This document shows positions 54,287 through 64,000 of a stretch of 64,000 nt of DNA, piece after piece; the first letter of the stretch is position 1, and the number at the start of each line of letters is the position of its first letter. The translations under genes and the position numbers were made by a program. Below the pieces are notes generated by a model. It did not search any database. It worked only from the letters and a program-made list of their open reading frames with translations, and was not told where the DNA came from. The DNA is taken from positions 39,804,001 through 39,868,000 of the forward strand of contig CM060731.1 of NCBI GenBank assembly GCA_030704615.1. The letters are read 5' to 3'. The stretch is from Takakia lepidozioides (lineage: Eukaryota > Streptophyta > Takakiopsida > Takakiales > Takakiaceae).

Positions 54287-56166
54287 TGAAAGAATAATTT
54301 ACTTCGGAAGTGCATTCCAATGCAGACGTCGTTTGACAGGAAGGTCATAATCTGCAGATTTTCTGACCTGGAGCGACAAATGAATATCAAACCCCAAACT
54401 AAGTAAAACTAGGAGAATGAGCAAGGAGCGAGAAATGAGTTTAAGACACCTGACTCCTGCGGATTTGGGCTGTCTACCCTCGTGCTGGAGAGATATGCGA
54501 GGAAGAGCACTACAACAGATTGCGGCTTTTATGACTCCCATGGGTGCGCAGTCACGACAAATTTGTGGCAGAAATGCCATTTGCAGTCGTAAATGCCTTT
54601 GAAGTCATAACATAGATCACGACGAAGCCGTTTATGTAACTGTATGACTCCGTACTTTGCGCAACACAGGTCAAACAAGTTTGACCAGGAATATTGCCAT
54701 GGCGGATTTGACTACCAGTCAGGGTCATGCCCATACTAGAATGACGTGTGCATATTGCTAGACGGACATATGACTTCATGACTGCCACTCTAATGCATTC
54801 TGCCAGATCATCACATGTCGTCATGACATGGTGAGTCTGTGACATGGAACAACTTATGAGGTGTCTACATATGATTGGTTAAGTGGTTTTGATATTGTGG
54901 TGTGGGGGATGCAAGTGAAGGGAACGGTTGCACACGAAGCAAATTAGTAGGCCGTTTGCGCTTTGTGGAGAAGAATGGAACGTGAAACCAACATGCTAGA
55001 GAGGCGATCCGGAACCGCACTCTGTTTGTGACGTTACATTTAAATGGTGGCGTGCATTTCAGTGTTTGTTGATCGCGGACAACATCAAAAGCAAGCCTCA
55101 TAGTGCGGAATGACAGACGAACAAATGATGCATTCAAGGGATAGGCAAATTCATGCAAATCATTCAATTCACTCATGAGAGTGATGCAAAACATTGCTCA
55201 ACAAAAGCATTTACACATGGAGCCGGTGGTGGTGGGGGCTGCTCTACCAGTACAAACTGGACGAAGGCTACAGTAGGTGTCGTGCAATTGCAATTGCCAT
55301 ACATTCCATTGGGTTTGATTGATAAAATAATATTAAGTTTGCCATGGGGGGGTGTTCTATGAATGGGAGAGCCCATGAATTCAGCTTCTTGTATGATAAA
55401 ACAACTGAGATAACAGCTCATGTTGTTCTCTCTAATGTACATATCCCCAATGACTTGCCCCAAGCTAGAACAGCAGCAGGATGACATCAGTGAATAATGA
55501 TGTGGTGTAAGGCATGGAACACCTGCAGGGCAGCAGCATTGTATTGCTGAATGTACTGCACCCTGCTTGAGCCATCTGTGGGACTCTACAAGTGAGTCAC
55601 ATGGTGTTATATCTGGGGCATGAGAGAAACTGCCCATAAAATGCATCTGCGCAAAGAACCCATTCAACCAGCCAGAGCATCATCTACGCGGATTGCCGGA
55701 TTCTTTTGGGAAAAAATGCAAACATGATAAGTAGGGACCAAGCTTAAAAGCACTCCACTGGTATTCAATGGTCCATAAACACGAGCCTGCCCAATATAAG
55801 ACCCACAAAATCACTGGGGCAATTATGTAATGTAAACTGGAAGGCACATGCACTTTGTCATTGTTTCATTCTGTCAACAATGTACCCAAAAGCAAAACTG
55901 ATGTGTAAATTTGCATGCCATTCAAAAGTCTATAGTGACATAGATGTCATGTCACGTTGCCAGACAGACACGCCATGTAAGTTGGACACCTCCAACACCC
56001 TGCAAAAAGGACATCCCCAAGGGCAACCCTTAGTGCCAGTCTTACGAAGCCCACATTATTCATGAATCAACCGGGATTACATATTGAATTTTGCCCAATA
56101 CCACCCTTCATATACTTGAGATAGAGAAAGGCAGTTGGGGGGAAAAGTCATACCTCATTCCAGGTA
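54287..56166. other. No gene recognised; GTCATGA-rich near 54.6-54.85 kb
   Basis: 54600-54850 contains many ATGAC, GTCAT and TGACT words, also dense at 60075-60395 on the other side of the CACTA transposase. The remaining frames show no domain. Confidence 0.4.
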
Positions 56167-59100
56167 CTAGTACACGTCCACATCAACCAACTCCTCATCA
56201 CTGGACTCTGAATCTCCATCGCAACTGTCCTCCGTGGGACATGGATGTGCTTCCTCAGATCGCATGTCTCTGTAAAGTGAAGCAACCTCTTCAGGTGTCA
56301 CTTGGATGGTCTGGCCCACCCTGTCACCAGCAACATTGGTCTCTTCAATGTGATTGGGGGCTAAGAGGCCTGATACACTTGCAATATCATCGTTGCAAAT
56401 GCTCACATCACAAACAGCCCTGCGTGACCTGGGGTTTTTTTCCAGCACCACGTTCCATCTCGGTTCATTCACACGCTCAGAGAAAAAAACTTGCTCGACC
56501 TGTGATGGGAGCACAAAAGGCTGTTCAAGTGGAGGCAACAAGTGGGAGAAATTCACCAATGTGAAGCCAGAGTCATCCTGCTTCATTGACACAGGCTGAG
56601 AGCCCACACGTCGTGCACGTACCCATGAACACAATAGCACCGTGGTGTGTGTGGAGCCATAATCCAATTCTAAAATCTCCTTTATGACACCCACATACCG
56701 TATGCTTTCCACCACCTGCTCACCTGAAATGCAAGTACAGTCATGCTGGAAAACAGTAGAGACCCCCGAGTCATATGTCACAAAAGGGCTGTTGAGTCCA
56801 TCTGAAGTAACCCTGAAGTGGTTTCCATAAGCCGACATGCTCTTGTATGATGTTGCGATTAATGATGGGGGTTTGGACATGTCCAACAATTCCTTGCAGG
56901 CTGAATCAGTAGCATGGTTGGCAACACTTGACACATGTTGGTGGACTGCCGTTACCAGCCATTCTGCAAAGTGAGGGAGAGCGCGGATCCTATTTTGGTT
57001 AGCAGCATTTTCAGTCTCCAACCTGGATTTCTCCACCTCATAGGACCTGCCAACACACGCACAACCACATCAATTTATCTAGTGCAACCCCTGCAGCCAA
57101 TGGAAGAAATGCACACACACGGCCTATACAAAGCATACCCATGCATAGCAGGTGCCAGAAGCTGTGACATGCACTTACGTTTGCCACTTACCCCAACATA
57201 ATGCTCAAACTAGGATGGTTGTGAATGACGCAGTCGTGGACAAGCTGCAACAATTCGAGGGTCAACCTCCGTGGTCGACCAACTCCTTCCAACACCCAGC
57301 CCGACACTGATTCCTCCTCTCCTGCATCCCACACTCTCCGCCTAGTAGCATCAACAGAAGACAAGTACTCTGTACAAAATCCCAATGCCTCGTCAAACAC
57401 GTAGCCCTCCGCCCATACTGCCCTCAGGCTTCACCAAGTTTCGCACATACCCTTTAAAATCCTTCATTGCTCTCTCCACCAGGTACATCCACCGAGAAGC
57501 TACAGGTCCACACAAATCCAGCTCATCCACCAAGTGGATAAGTAAATGTGTCATAACATCAAAAAAGGAGGGTGGGAACTCTTTCTCCAGAAGACAAAGA
57601 GTCACTGCCACCTCCTACTTCAATTCCTCATGCTCGGTGGGATCAATGAATTTTGCACAAAGCTTGCGAAAGACACGAGACACTCTTAGTATGGCATTGC
57701 AAACCCCAGGCGCCATCAACCCACGTAGAGCAAGTGGGAGGATCTGTTGCATGAGCACATGATAATCATGTGACTTCAATTGGCTCAACTTTTGTTTGAC
57801 CACATGTTTTTTGAGAGCAGAAGATTCGTGATAATCTCCAGGAACACCCGCTACTCTAGTTTTGTGAGCACATATGGTGCATCAGGCATTACCAATGTAT
57901 CCACTCTGGTGGGATGGCATCGTAACCAAAGAGGATTTCGAATGCCCTGCAAATCCAGATCGCGGCGAACTTTCATCGTGTCCTTTTCGCCGAAAAGAGT
58001 CTTGATTATGTTCTCCGTCACGTTCTTCTCGCAATGCATGGTATCAAAAGTGTGGCGGATGAGAAGATGCTGCACCATGTGGTCTAACAAATTAGGTACA
58101 TTGCAATGCAGTCATGAATGATGTTAACAGCACAGGTTCAGTAAACAAACAATCATGCACAATGAAAACCAATGCACTGTTATGTTCCCAAAACACAGGT
58201 GTGGTAATCGCACCTCCCAGTAAGGCAAGTCAAACAGAATGGACAGTCGTTTTACGCCATGGAGCTTGGAGGGATCGTTCTGTGCGCCTACAGTCCCACC
58301 ATCATCAATCCATTGTTTATAATGTCGTGCACGCTCCTTGATTTCGGTGGCTGTCACTGTATGTGGAGCAGGTCTCATTTCTCGCTCCCCATTAAAAAGT
58401 CTGGATCTTCTATAGGCATGATTGTGGGGAAGATAGTGTCGATGCCCCTGGAATATCAATTTCTTGCAAGCTGGGGAATATCTGGAATCGACTTGAGGTC
58501 CACATGTTGGACAAGCAATGTACCCTTGGTGAACCTGACCTGATAACAAGCCATAGGCGGGGAAGTCATGTATGGACCACATGAGGACTGCACGCATGGT
58601 AAATGCCCGCTCTCCTTCAATGGCTGCCACATCCACGGCTGCAACTCCCACCCACAATGTCGCTAGCTCCTCCACAAGTGGTTGCAGGTAAACATCCACA
58701 TTTTCACTTGTCACAAATTCCTTTCCAGGAATGAGGAGTGTTAACATGACAAAAAATTTCTTCGTTACCAACCATGGAGGCTGATTATAATTGAGCACCA
58801 TGATGGGCCAGGTGGACCAAGAAGCGGATTTTGTGCCATAAGAATTGACCCCATCCAGTGCCAATCCAAGATGCAGATTTCTTGGATTTGAAGCAAAATC
58901 CGGCCATGTGTTGTCAATATGGCACCAAGCCTTACTGTCTGCAGCATGCCGGACCATGCCATCTGCACTTCTATGATTGTTGTGCCACTTCATGAGCTCT
59001 GCGAGCGTCTTAGCTCGGAACATCCGTTTCAATCTAGGTATGAGAGGAAAGTGTCGCAACACCTTCTTGGGCACCTTCCCACGGCCGTCCATGTATCGGG

Positions 59101-59713
59101 GACTGTGGCACTTAGGGCAATTTGCAGCCTTCTCGAGGTCTCCACGAAACAATACATATCCACGCTCACAGGCATGGATCCGTTTGTATCCTAGACCCAT
59201 CATGGCGATCATATTTTTGGCCTCATACTGCGATTTGGGCAAGGTGTTCTGTTTGGGCAAAATCTCCAGCCTTAACAATGAAAATAACTCATCCACAAAT
59301 GCGTTGGTACATCTGTGAGTGGCGCAGGAATTGAGCAACATCAATGTGGTGGTCAATCGGCTGTGAACGCTCCCATCGTATAAGGGGATTTGGGACTACA
59401 TGAGTTTTTCATGCCGAAGACCATTTGGCGCGCCTACTTCTTCTCCGCCCATATTTTTCCCATCAGGCATTTCAGAGGGATTTGAGCCATTCTCAACAGT
59501 CTCGTCATTGTCCAAGTGAAGGGCATTTGGGGCAGGTGTGGGATTCTCCTGGAGGGTATCTGATATTTCAAATGCATCTTGCACAGCACGGGCAATCTGG
59601 CCCCGTAGCCCATTGTCGTCTTGTCCCTCCAAATTGACGTCGTTCGCAACACTCTCTACACTACATTCAGCCTCCACTTCAGAGTCGGATGTAATGTAGC
59701 CCTGTGAACGCAA
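56167..59713 (-). pseudogene. CACTA (En/Spm) transposase: TNP2 - DUF4218-like - DUF4216-like
   Basis: Minus strand. 59713-59399 is an acidic N-terminus. TNP2 follows at about 59395-58200: LPKSQYEAKNMIAMMGLGYK, CPKCHSPRYMDGRGKVPKKV, LGLALDGVNSYGTKSASWST, VDVYLQPLVEELATLW and IHDFPAYGLLSGQVHQGYIA. After an intron-like gap, 58090-57854 has THE HTFDTMHCEKNVTENIIKTL-type block. 57803-57393 is DUF4218-like (LMQQILPLALRGLMAPGV, LVDELDLCGPVASRWMYLVE). 57400-57188 holds FDEALGFCTEYLSSVDATRR. 57036-56167 is DUF4216-like (ELDYGSTHTTVLLCSWV, DDSGFTLVNFSHL, EPRWNVVLEKNPRSRR) with an acidic end. In-frame TAGs at 59396, 57851 and 57615 plus one-base shifts near 57810 and 57400 break it. Confidence 0.88.
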
Positions 59714-60074
59714 ATGAAATCAGAAATTGGGATATGATGAACAGGCTTTTATCAAAACTCCCAGACAGCAAAATTTCATTTAAACATTGTCATGTAAGCA
59801 AACACTTTATAGAATTGCACTAGTTCAATACAGGTGAATGCTGCAAGTCTCCCCCACACTTGCGAATCAGGAGACGAAATTGGTCGGCCACAGACTTCAT
59901 TTCGAAGCAGCTTGTGGAGCTCAGACACAAAGACAAATGAAAACTACTTTTGTATAATACGGCAAGGTAGGAACACAGTTTTCATCGAAAAACAAAACAA
60001 ACATACCCTCTGCAATAGAGGGAGACATCCCCACATACAGACAGCTATCTGCATATGCCGACAAAGTGAAAGCT

Positions 60075-60395
60075 CTCATCAAATATGCCCAAGTGGGCAG
60101 TGTGTTGAAGACATGACACATGGCAGCAAGCTGTCAAAAGCCCAAAATGCGTGGAGCCTTCACACATGGCAGTCAACAGCGACCATGTAGTCATGACCCT
60201 GACTACATGACTCCAGAACAACCAATGGAAGAACGCCATGTAGTTGAAATGTCCATGATCCGCGGTCATGAAGTCATGGACATGACTACTCTGACGCACT
60301 ACCAACTACATGACTCCATCACTATGACTCCATGACTCCAATACATCCAACGGAAGAGCGATACGTAGTTCGGACTCCAGTCACTCCCATGACTG
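60075..60395 (+). repeat. ATGACTCC / GTCATGA word cluster
   Basis: At least a dozen ATGAC, GTCATG and GACTACATGACTCC words in 320 bp. CACTA elements often carry short subterminal repeats bound by their transposase; this cluster lies upstream of the TNP2 frame and may be such an array, or intron sequence. Confidence 0.4.
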
Positions 60396-60499
60396 TCCAA
60401 GATTCAAAAAACAGCGAAAAAAATGCGGACATGCGCGGGCGTGCTGCGAGCATGTCAGAGTGCGTGCATTGTGCAAGGCGTACCGGGACTGTACACTGT

Positions 60500-60738
60500 C
60501 GAAGGTTTGGGTCCCTCCCATACTTTGTTAGGTGCTTTTTGGCCATCTGTAGAAACTGCGGGATCCCTCCATGGCAGATTTTGCAGTTGCACAATATTTT
60601 GCGGTGCCCTTGTGCAATGGCATGCGCCTCCTCTAGTCGCCACAGTTTCTCATCTTTTCTGCGCACACGGAGTCGTTGAGCTGTCAGCCAAAACCCCGCT
60701 CTTGTTGTATACATTGTACTGATACAGGGGGTGTGCAA
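60500..60738 (-). pseudogene. Possible first exon of the CACTA transposase
   Basis: Minus-strand frame with CNCKICHGGIPQFLQMAKKH then LTKYGRDPNLR, a CxC-x2-C...H pattern like the short N-terminal zinc module found in front of TNP2 in plant CACTA proteins. It would be separated from the main frame by an intron of about 800 bp. Linkage is inferred. Confidence 0.45.
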
Positions 60739-61083
60739 GGGTCTTTGCAGCTAATGTCAGACTGCCATGGTCAGGCCCTCCCCGTGCAGTCCCCTGACTG
60801 TGTATGAGAAGCTAAGGGAGACCTGCATTGCTCGCAACAAAGAGGTTGAGGTGGAGTTGTTTGGTTCGCACCCACTGTGAGTATACTGAGAGGCGGCTCA
60901 CCCTAGTGTTGTGGCCGTTATCTCGCAGGAGAGCATTCCACCTCAACCGAAGTGCTCGACTGACCGGAATACTTTAGTTTGGGGTTGTCAGACATCGCAT
61001 TGCAGGGGCTTCTCATTAGGGTTTTTTTTTAAAAATGTGAGAGGCTTATGGTTTGGCCTGAAGAAGGAACTCGAACTGGCCTC
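60739..61083. other. No gene recognised
   Basis: Short intergenic piece; T-run at 61020-61030. Confidence 0.3.
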
Positions 61084-61583
61084 TTAAGGACCTCCTGAGT
61101 GACCGGGTGCCGATATTTTGAACAAAATGTCAGCGGTTTCTGTCGCCCGGTTGAAACTAACGAGGATGTCGTGTTTATCGATAGCGCCCCCTTTGTGGAA
61201 GGACATTTTCACAGTGGGCCCTGTGTTCCCCTCCTCCTCATCCTCATAACTGAAGAGAATGTCCCCACTTTCTGAGCCAGTCCGTCCACGCGTGAAGTTT
61301 TCACCTATGCACTCATCATACGTCCACTCGCAACAGTTCCAGCGATACAGCAACGTTGTGCGTGATCTGTTCGGCTCCCACTCAAGCGGAAAGTCCATGT
61401 CCATGATGCGCAGGAACCACCTGCTCCCCAGCCGGAGTCCTGGAGAATCGTGCAATCCTGCATTGCTCTCAGCTGGACAAGTCGAGGATCGTCCCTGTAA
61501 ACATCTAGGAAGACAATGATGTCGTCTGCTTTCGGGACAATGACTCCCGTCTGGCGTCGATAGATGTGATTCGGGCACGACAT
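61084..61583 (-). pseudogene. Hypothetical protein in two frames
   Basis: Minus strand. 61583-61440 reads MSCPNHIYRRQTGVIVPKAD then DIIVFLDVYRDDPRLVQLRA. From about 61435 the sense moves to another frame: WFLRIMDMDFPLEWEPNRSR, LLYRWNCCEWTYDECIGENF, an acidic stretch and ILVSFNRATETADILFKIS, ending at 61084. The two halves look like one protein of about 165 residues with a one-base shift near 61430. The family is not recognised. Confidence 0.4.
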
Positions 61584-61822
61584 GCCTCACGACACAGCAA
61601 GAACACAGAGCAGGGAGGAAATGGGCACAACAGAGAAGAGTGAAGAGCAAAATGAGAGCGAGGCCAGCGGAAGAGGGATATATCATTGCTACACTGCCAA
61701 TGTTGTATGCGGCAGAACTTCTATTTCCTCTGACATGTGTGCTTTTATTAGACAAATCCGTACCAGTTTCAGGACAGTTTGCAAAACTCCCTCACCGTAA
61801 GGCGGGTATTTGCTCTCCGGAG

Positions 61823-62142
61823 CCCAATTTCGGCGCCGTTATTGGATGGACTGCAGAAGCTTCAGCCGAGAATTTTGTTTACGGAGCCCAATTTCGGCGC
61901 CGTTATCGGCTGCACTCCGGTGGCTTCAGCCGAGTATTTGGTTTCCGGGGCCCAATTTCGGCGCCGTTATTGGCTGCACTCCGGAGGCTTCAGCCGGGTA
62001 TTTGGTTGGCGGAGCCCAATTTCGGCACCGTTATTGGCTTCACTCCCGAGCCTTCAGCTGGCTATTTCTTTTCCTCTGCCCAATTACGGCGCCGTTATAC
62101 CCAACCATCCTGCACTTCTGCAACAATACTATCCACAGTTAT
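61823..62142 (+). repeat. 64-bp minisatellite, five copies
   Basis: CCCAATTTCGGCGCCGTTAT begins each unit at 61823, 61887, 61951, 62015 and 62079, an exact 64-bp period. A diverged sixth core (GTAATTTTGGTGCCGTTATT) is at about 62211. All three forward frames are open through the array. Confidence 0.93.
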
Positions 62143-63035
62143 AGGTTGCCATTGCGTTTTCGGAGTCTGCAAACCCGGATCCTAATTCTGTTTGCATCCC
62201 TTCCTCTAGGGTAATTTTGGTGCCGTTATTGCCCAGAATTCAGTTTTTCTATGACCTGGCCTGGCAGTCCATGAGCTTGGGCTCCAAGTCATGAGCGGAC
62301 ACTGGTACTTATGAGCGGAGTGCTTCCAGCATGAGTGTGGAAATCTTCGAAAACCTTCTCTTCTTATACTACTTTCGATTATTTTATAGTTTTGGGCCCG
62401 AAAAAAATCTGCCGAAATTCGAAGTGTGTTACTTGGCGGCTCATGGGTGAGCCATGCCCGCTCATGAGCTCATGGAATAGCAACCCCCCGTTCTGTAGAG
62501 GCGCACAATGATAATTTTCTTCTGACCAGCTTATGGCCCTTCTTGGAGGGGGCAGCTAAGGCTCCGAGCATTCCTGAATATCTTAGGGGGCAACCCACAT
62601 TTGGGCAACAAGCTATCAGCCCTCGAGCCATTCAGCCTCGCCAGGTAACATACTTTGTAGTGTGGTACACACTGCGAGACTCTCGCATTTTTGTGTCACT
62701 CCCTTGTGCCATTGCCAGCCCCCTTTGTGCTTAAGTTGTGGCAGTAATCCATGTTGTGATAGAGTTTGTCAAATTACTGTCGCATCGTGAACTGTAAGCA
62801 TTGACAGTTTGGGTGCATCTTATTGTGTTAGTGTAATTTGAGTTCCCAGTGTAGATAATATACATTTTTGGTGCTTGTTGGTTGGTTGAAGGTGCTTGGC
62901 CACGAACGAGGCCCCCAAGTCAAAGGGCAGCACATCTTCACCCTTTCAGGAAGCCGACACCACTGATCCCTGATTCGCAGAATGGGGTAAGTCTATGCAT
63001 CTGCTATTCTCCCCTTCCCGACCTGGATAGTAAAA
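62143..63035. other. No complete gene; possible small exon
   Basis: 62543-62644 could encode an exon (MEGAAKAPSIPEYLRGQPTF) ending at a GT. It may belong to the ORF at 63036, but joining it needs an unseen exon. Confidence 0.3.
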
Positions 63036-63416
63036 TTGTTATTAGCTCATTGTAGACCTTGTAGACACAATACGTTCCAGGATCTGTGCTCCATAATTCT
63101 CATGCAATCTGCCATGTTTGGGGTGGGATGGCAGTTCGTGGTGGGAGACCATGTCAAGCTCATAGAGACTGTTTCGCGATCAACAGCCGGATTTGGCCGC
63201 ATTGCTGGTCTCCAAAGGATGGAGGTGAGTGAAGCGTACCCTGTCGTGCCAGAAGGCTATGTGGCCATCCACATTGATGATGTCCGCATTCCCAATGCCC
63301 CTCTACCATATCACAACAAATCCATGAAGCCTCATCACACTGAGTTGGGAGACACTGTAGGTTACATTACTGTGTGGAGTGACAAACTAGTGAAGACCTT
63401 GCAGACGAAGAGATGA
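63036..63416 (+). CDS. Transposon-associated ORF, DUF8039-like
   Basis: The useful part starts about 63105: QFVVGDHVKLIETVSRSTAG, GYVAIHIDDVRIPNAPLPYH and HHTELGDTVGYITVWSDKLV. Plant transposon ORFs have a closing domain with the same order (G-x-V-x-L...VA-x-G...hydrophobic V-x-V...P...T-x-x-x-A-x-G...V-x-W). From memory I liken it to DUF8039, tentatively. It stands divergently from the CACTA transposase and could be that element's second gene. The N-terminal 25 residues may be intron-derived; the start is uncertain. Confidence 0.45.
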   Translation: MLLAHCRPCRHNTFQDLCSIILMQSAMFGVGWQFVVGDHVKLIETVSRSTAGFGRIAGLQRMEVSEAYPVVPEGYVAIHIDDVRIPNAPLPYHNKSMKPHHTELGDTVGYITVWSDKLVKTLQTKR

Positions 63417-64000
63417 GGCAGGTCGGCTTTGGCTAGCATTGTGGATTTCATGGGGATTTCCACCTCTGCCTCATCCGGATTTGGCAACTACGGTAACTTA
63501 TAGTAGTGACAGATTCTCTGAATTGACTGTCCAATTTTGATAGCAATCACATGTTGGATTTCCTCATGCATGTTGTTGCAAGCTTATGCCTCGTTAATGA
63601 GCAATGTGGTGGTAGGTGATATGTCCCCTTTGCACACACTATGGTTGGTTATTTTGCTGCTGAGAGAATGTGGTTGATAATGGTGATGCTGGATGGTGAT
63701 GTTGCTGCTGTTTATGCTCTTTCAGAATTATGTCGGTGCCACTTCTGTGCCTAAAGTCTTGTTGTATAGAGGATTGTGATGTTGTATGGCATATGCACGT
63801 GGCACCCTATTGGCTGCCTCTGTGGCATATCCACATCCGTCCAGAGTCATAACCATGAGTACCGAACCCAATATGATATGTGTATCCACATATTACATTT
63901 CGACATGTGACCCCCTAAGGTCCCCGCGCAATTGGTCCTATGACTCCGTATGCAAAACGTCCAGTCAAATATATGTCTACGAAGCAGCATGTGAGGTTTA
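63417..64000. other. No gene recognised
   Basis: No domain-bearing frame. Another TATGACTCCGTATGC word lies at 63939-63953. Confidence 0.3.

Noticed and set aside
54865-55667. Minus-strand frames between the FCP1-like gene and the CACTA element
   Set aside because: No domain, no splice-like borders and no link to neighbours.
4755-59398. Reassigned TAG codon as an explanation for several in-frame TAGs
   Set aside because: Host genes here end normally, one of them (the GMC oxidoreductase) with TAG, and the oldest element has mixed stop types; mutation is simpler.

Overview
This is a nuclear plant window dominated by transposable elements. The evidence for a plant is a clathrin light chain gene, a HOTHEAD-type GMC oxidoreductase with a plant exon layout, plant Ty3/gypsy retrotransposons (one primed by initiator tRNA-Met), a CACTA element carrying the plant-specific TNP2/DUF4216 modules, and a telo-box. 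A piggyBac transposase, unusual in flowering plants, and several unfamiliar repeat families make a non-seed lineage plausible. I cannot name the species.

Layout. 1-2080: 3' end of a degenerate chromovirus with its 3' LTR. 2081-19880: an unrecognised minus-strand locus split by a complete 13.26-kb LTR retrotransposon (3124-16383, minus strand, 5-bp target duplication CGGCG). 19881-26799: a second complete element, a 6.9-kb chromovirus (target duplication AAAAG, tRNA-iMet primer site) whose genes are broken by many one-base shifts. 26805-28150: more of the same CAGACTG-motif-rich sequence, ending in a GC-rich block. 28300-30480: a single-exon gene for a secreted protein made of four near-identical modules, plus a fossil module after its stop codon. 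31907-33330: clathrin light chain, three exons, minus strand. 35979-38053: broken piggyBac transposase, minus strand. 39400-46081: tandem repeats, AT-rich composite repeats, a roughly 570-bp fold-back and SINE-like copies. 46567-49638: intact four-exon GMC oxidoreductase. 49860-51900: inverted partners of repeats seen at 42-44 kb. 52443-54290: decayed FCP1/NIF-type phosphatase-like gene. 56167-60738: CACTA transposase with DUF4218- and DUF4216-like regions. 61823-62142: a 64-bp minisatellite. 63036-63416: a second transposon-type ORF.

The most unusual object is the 13.26-kb retrotransposon. It has an extra ORF that begins inside the 5' LTR and reads through the primer-binding region before gag. 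Its NC/protease and pol frames are shifted relative to gag. After integrase, in the position where Athila-like elements carry an env-like gene, it has a long coiled-coil ORF with a single in-frame TAG near its end. Three host-like genes (repetitive secreted protein, clathrin light chain, GMC oxidoreductase) look intact. Nearly everything else is mobile or repetitive, and much of it is decayed.
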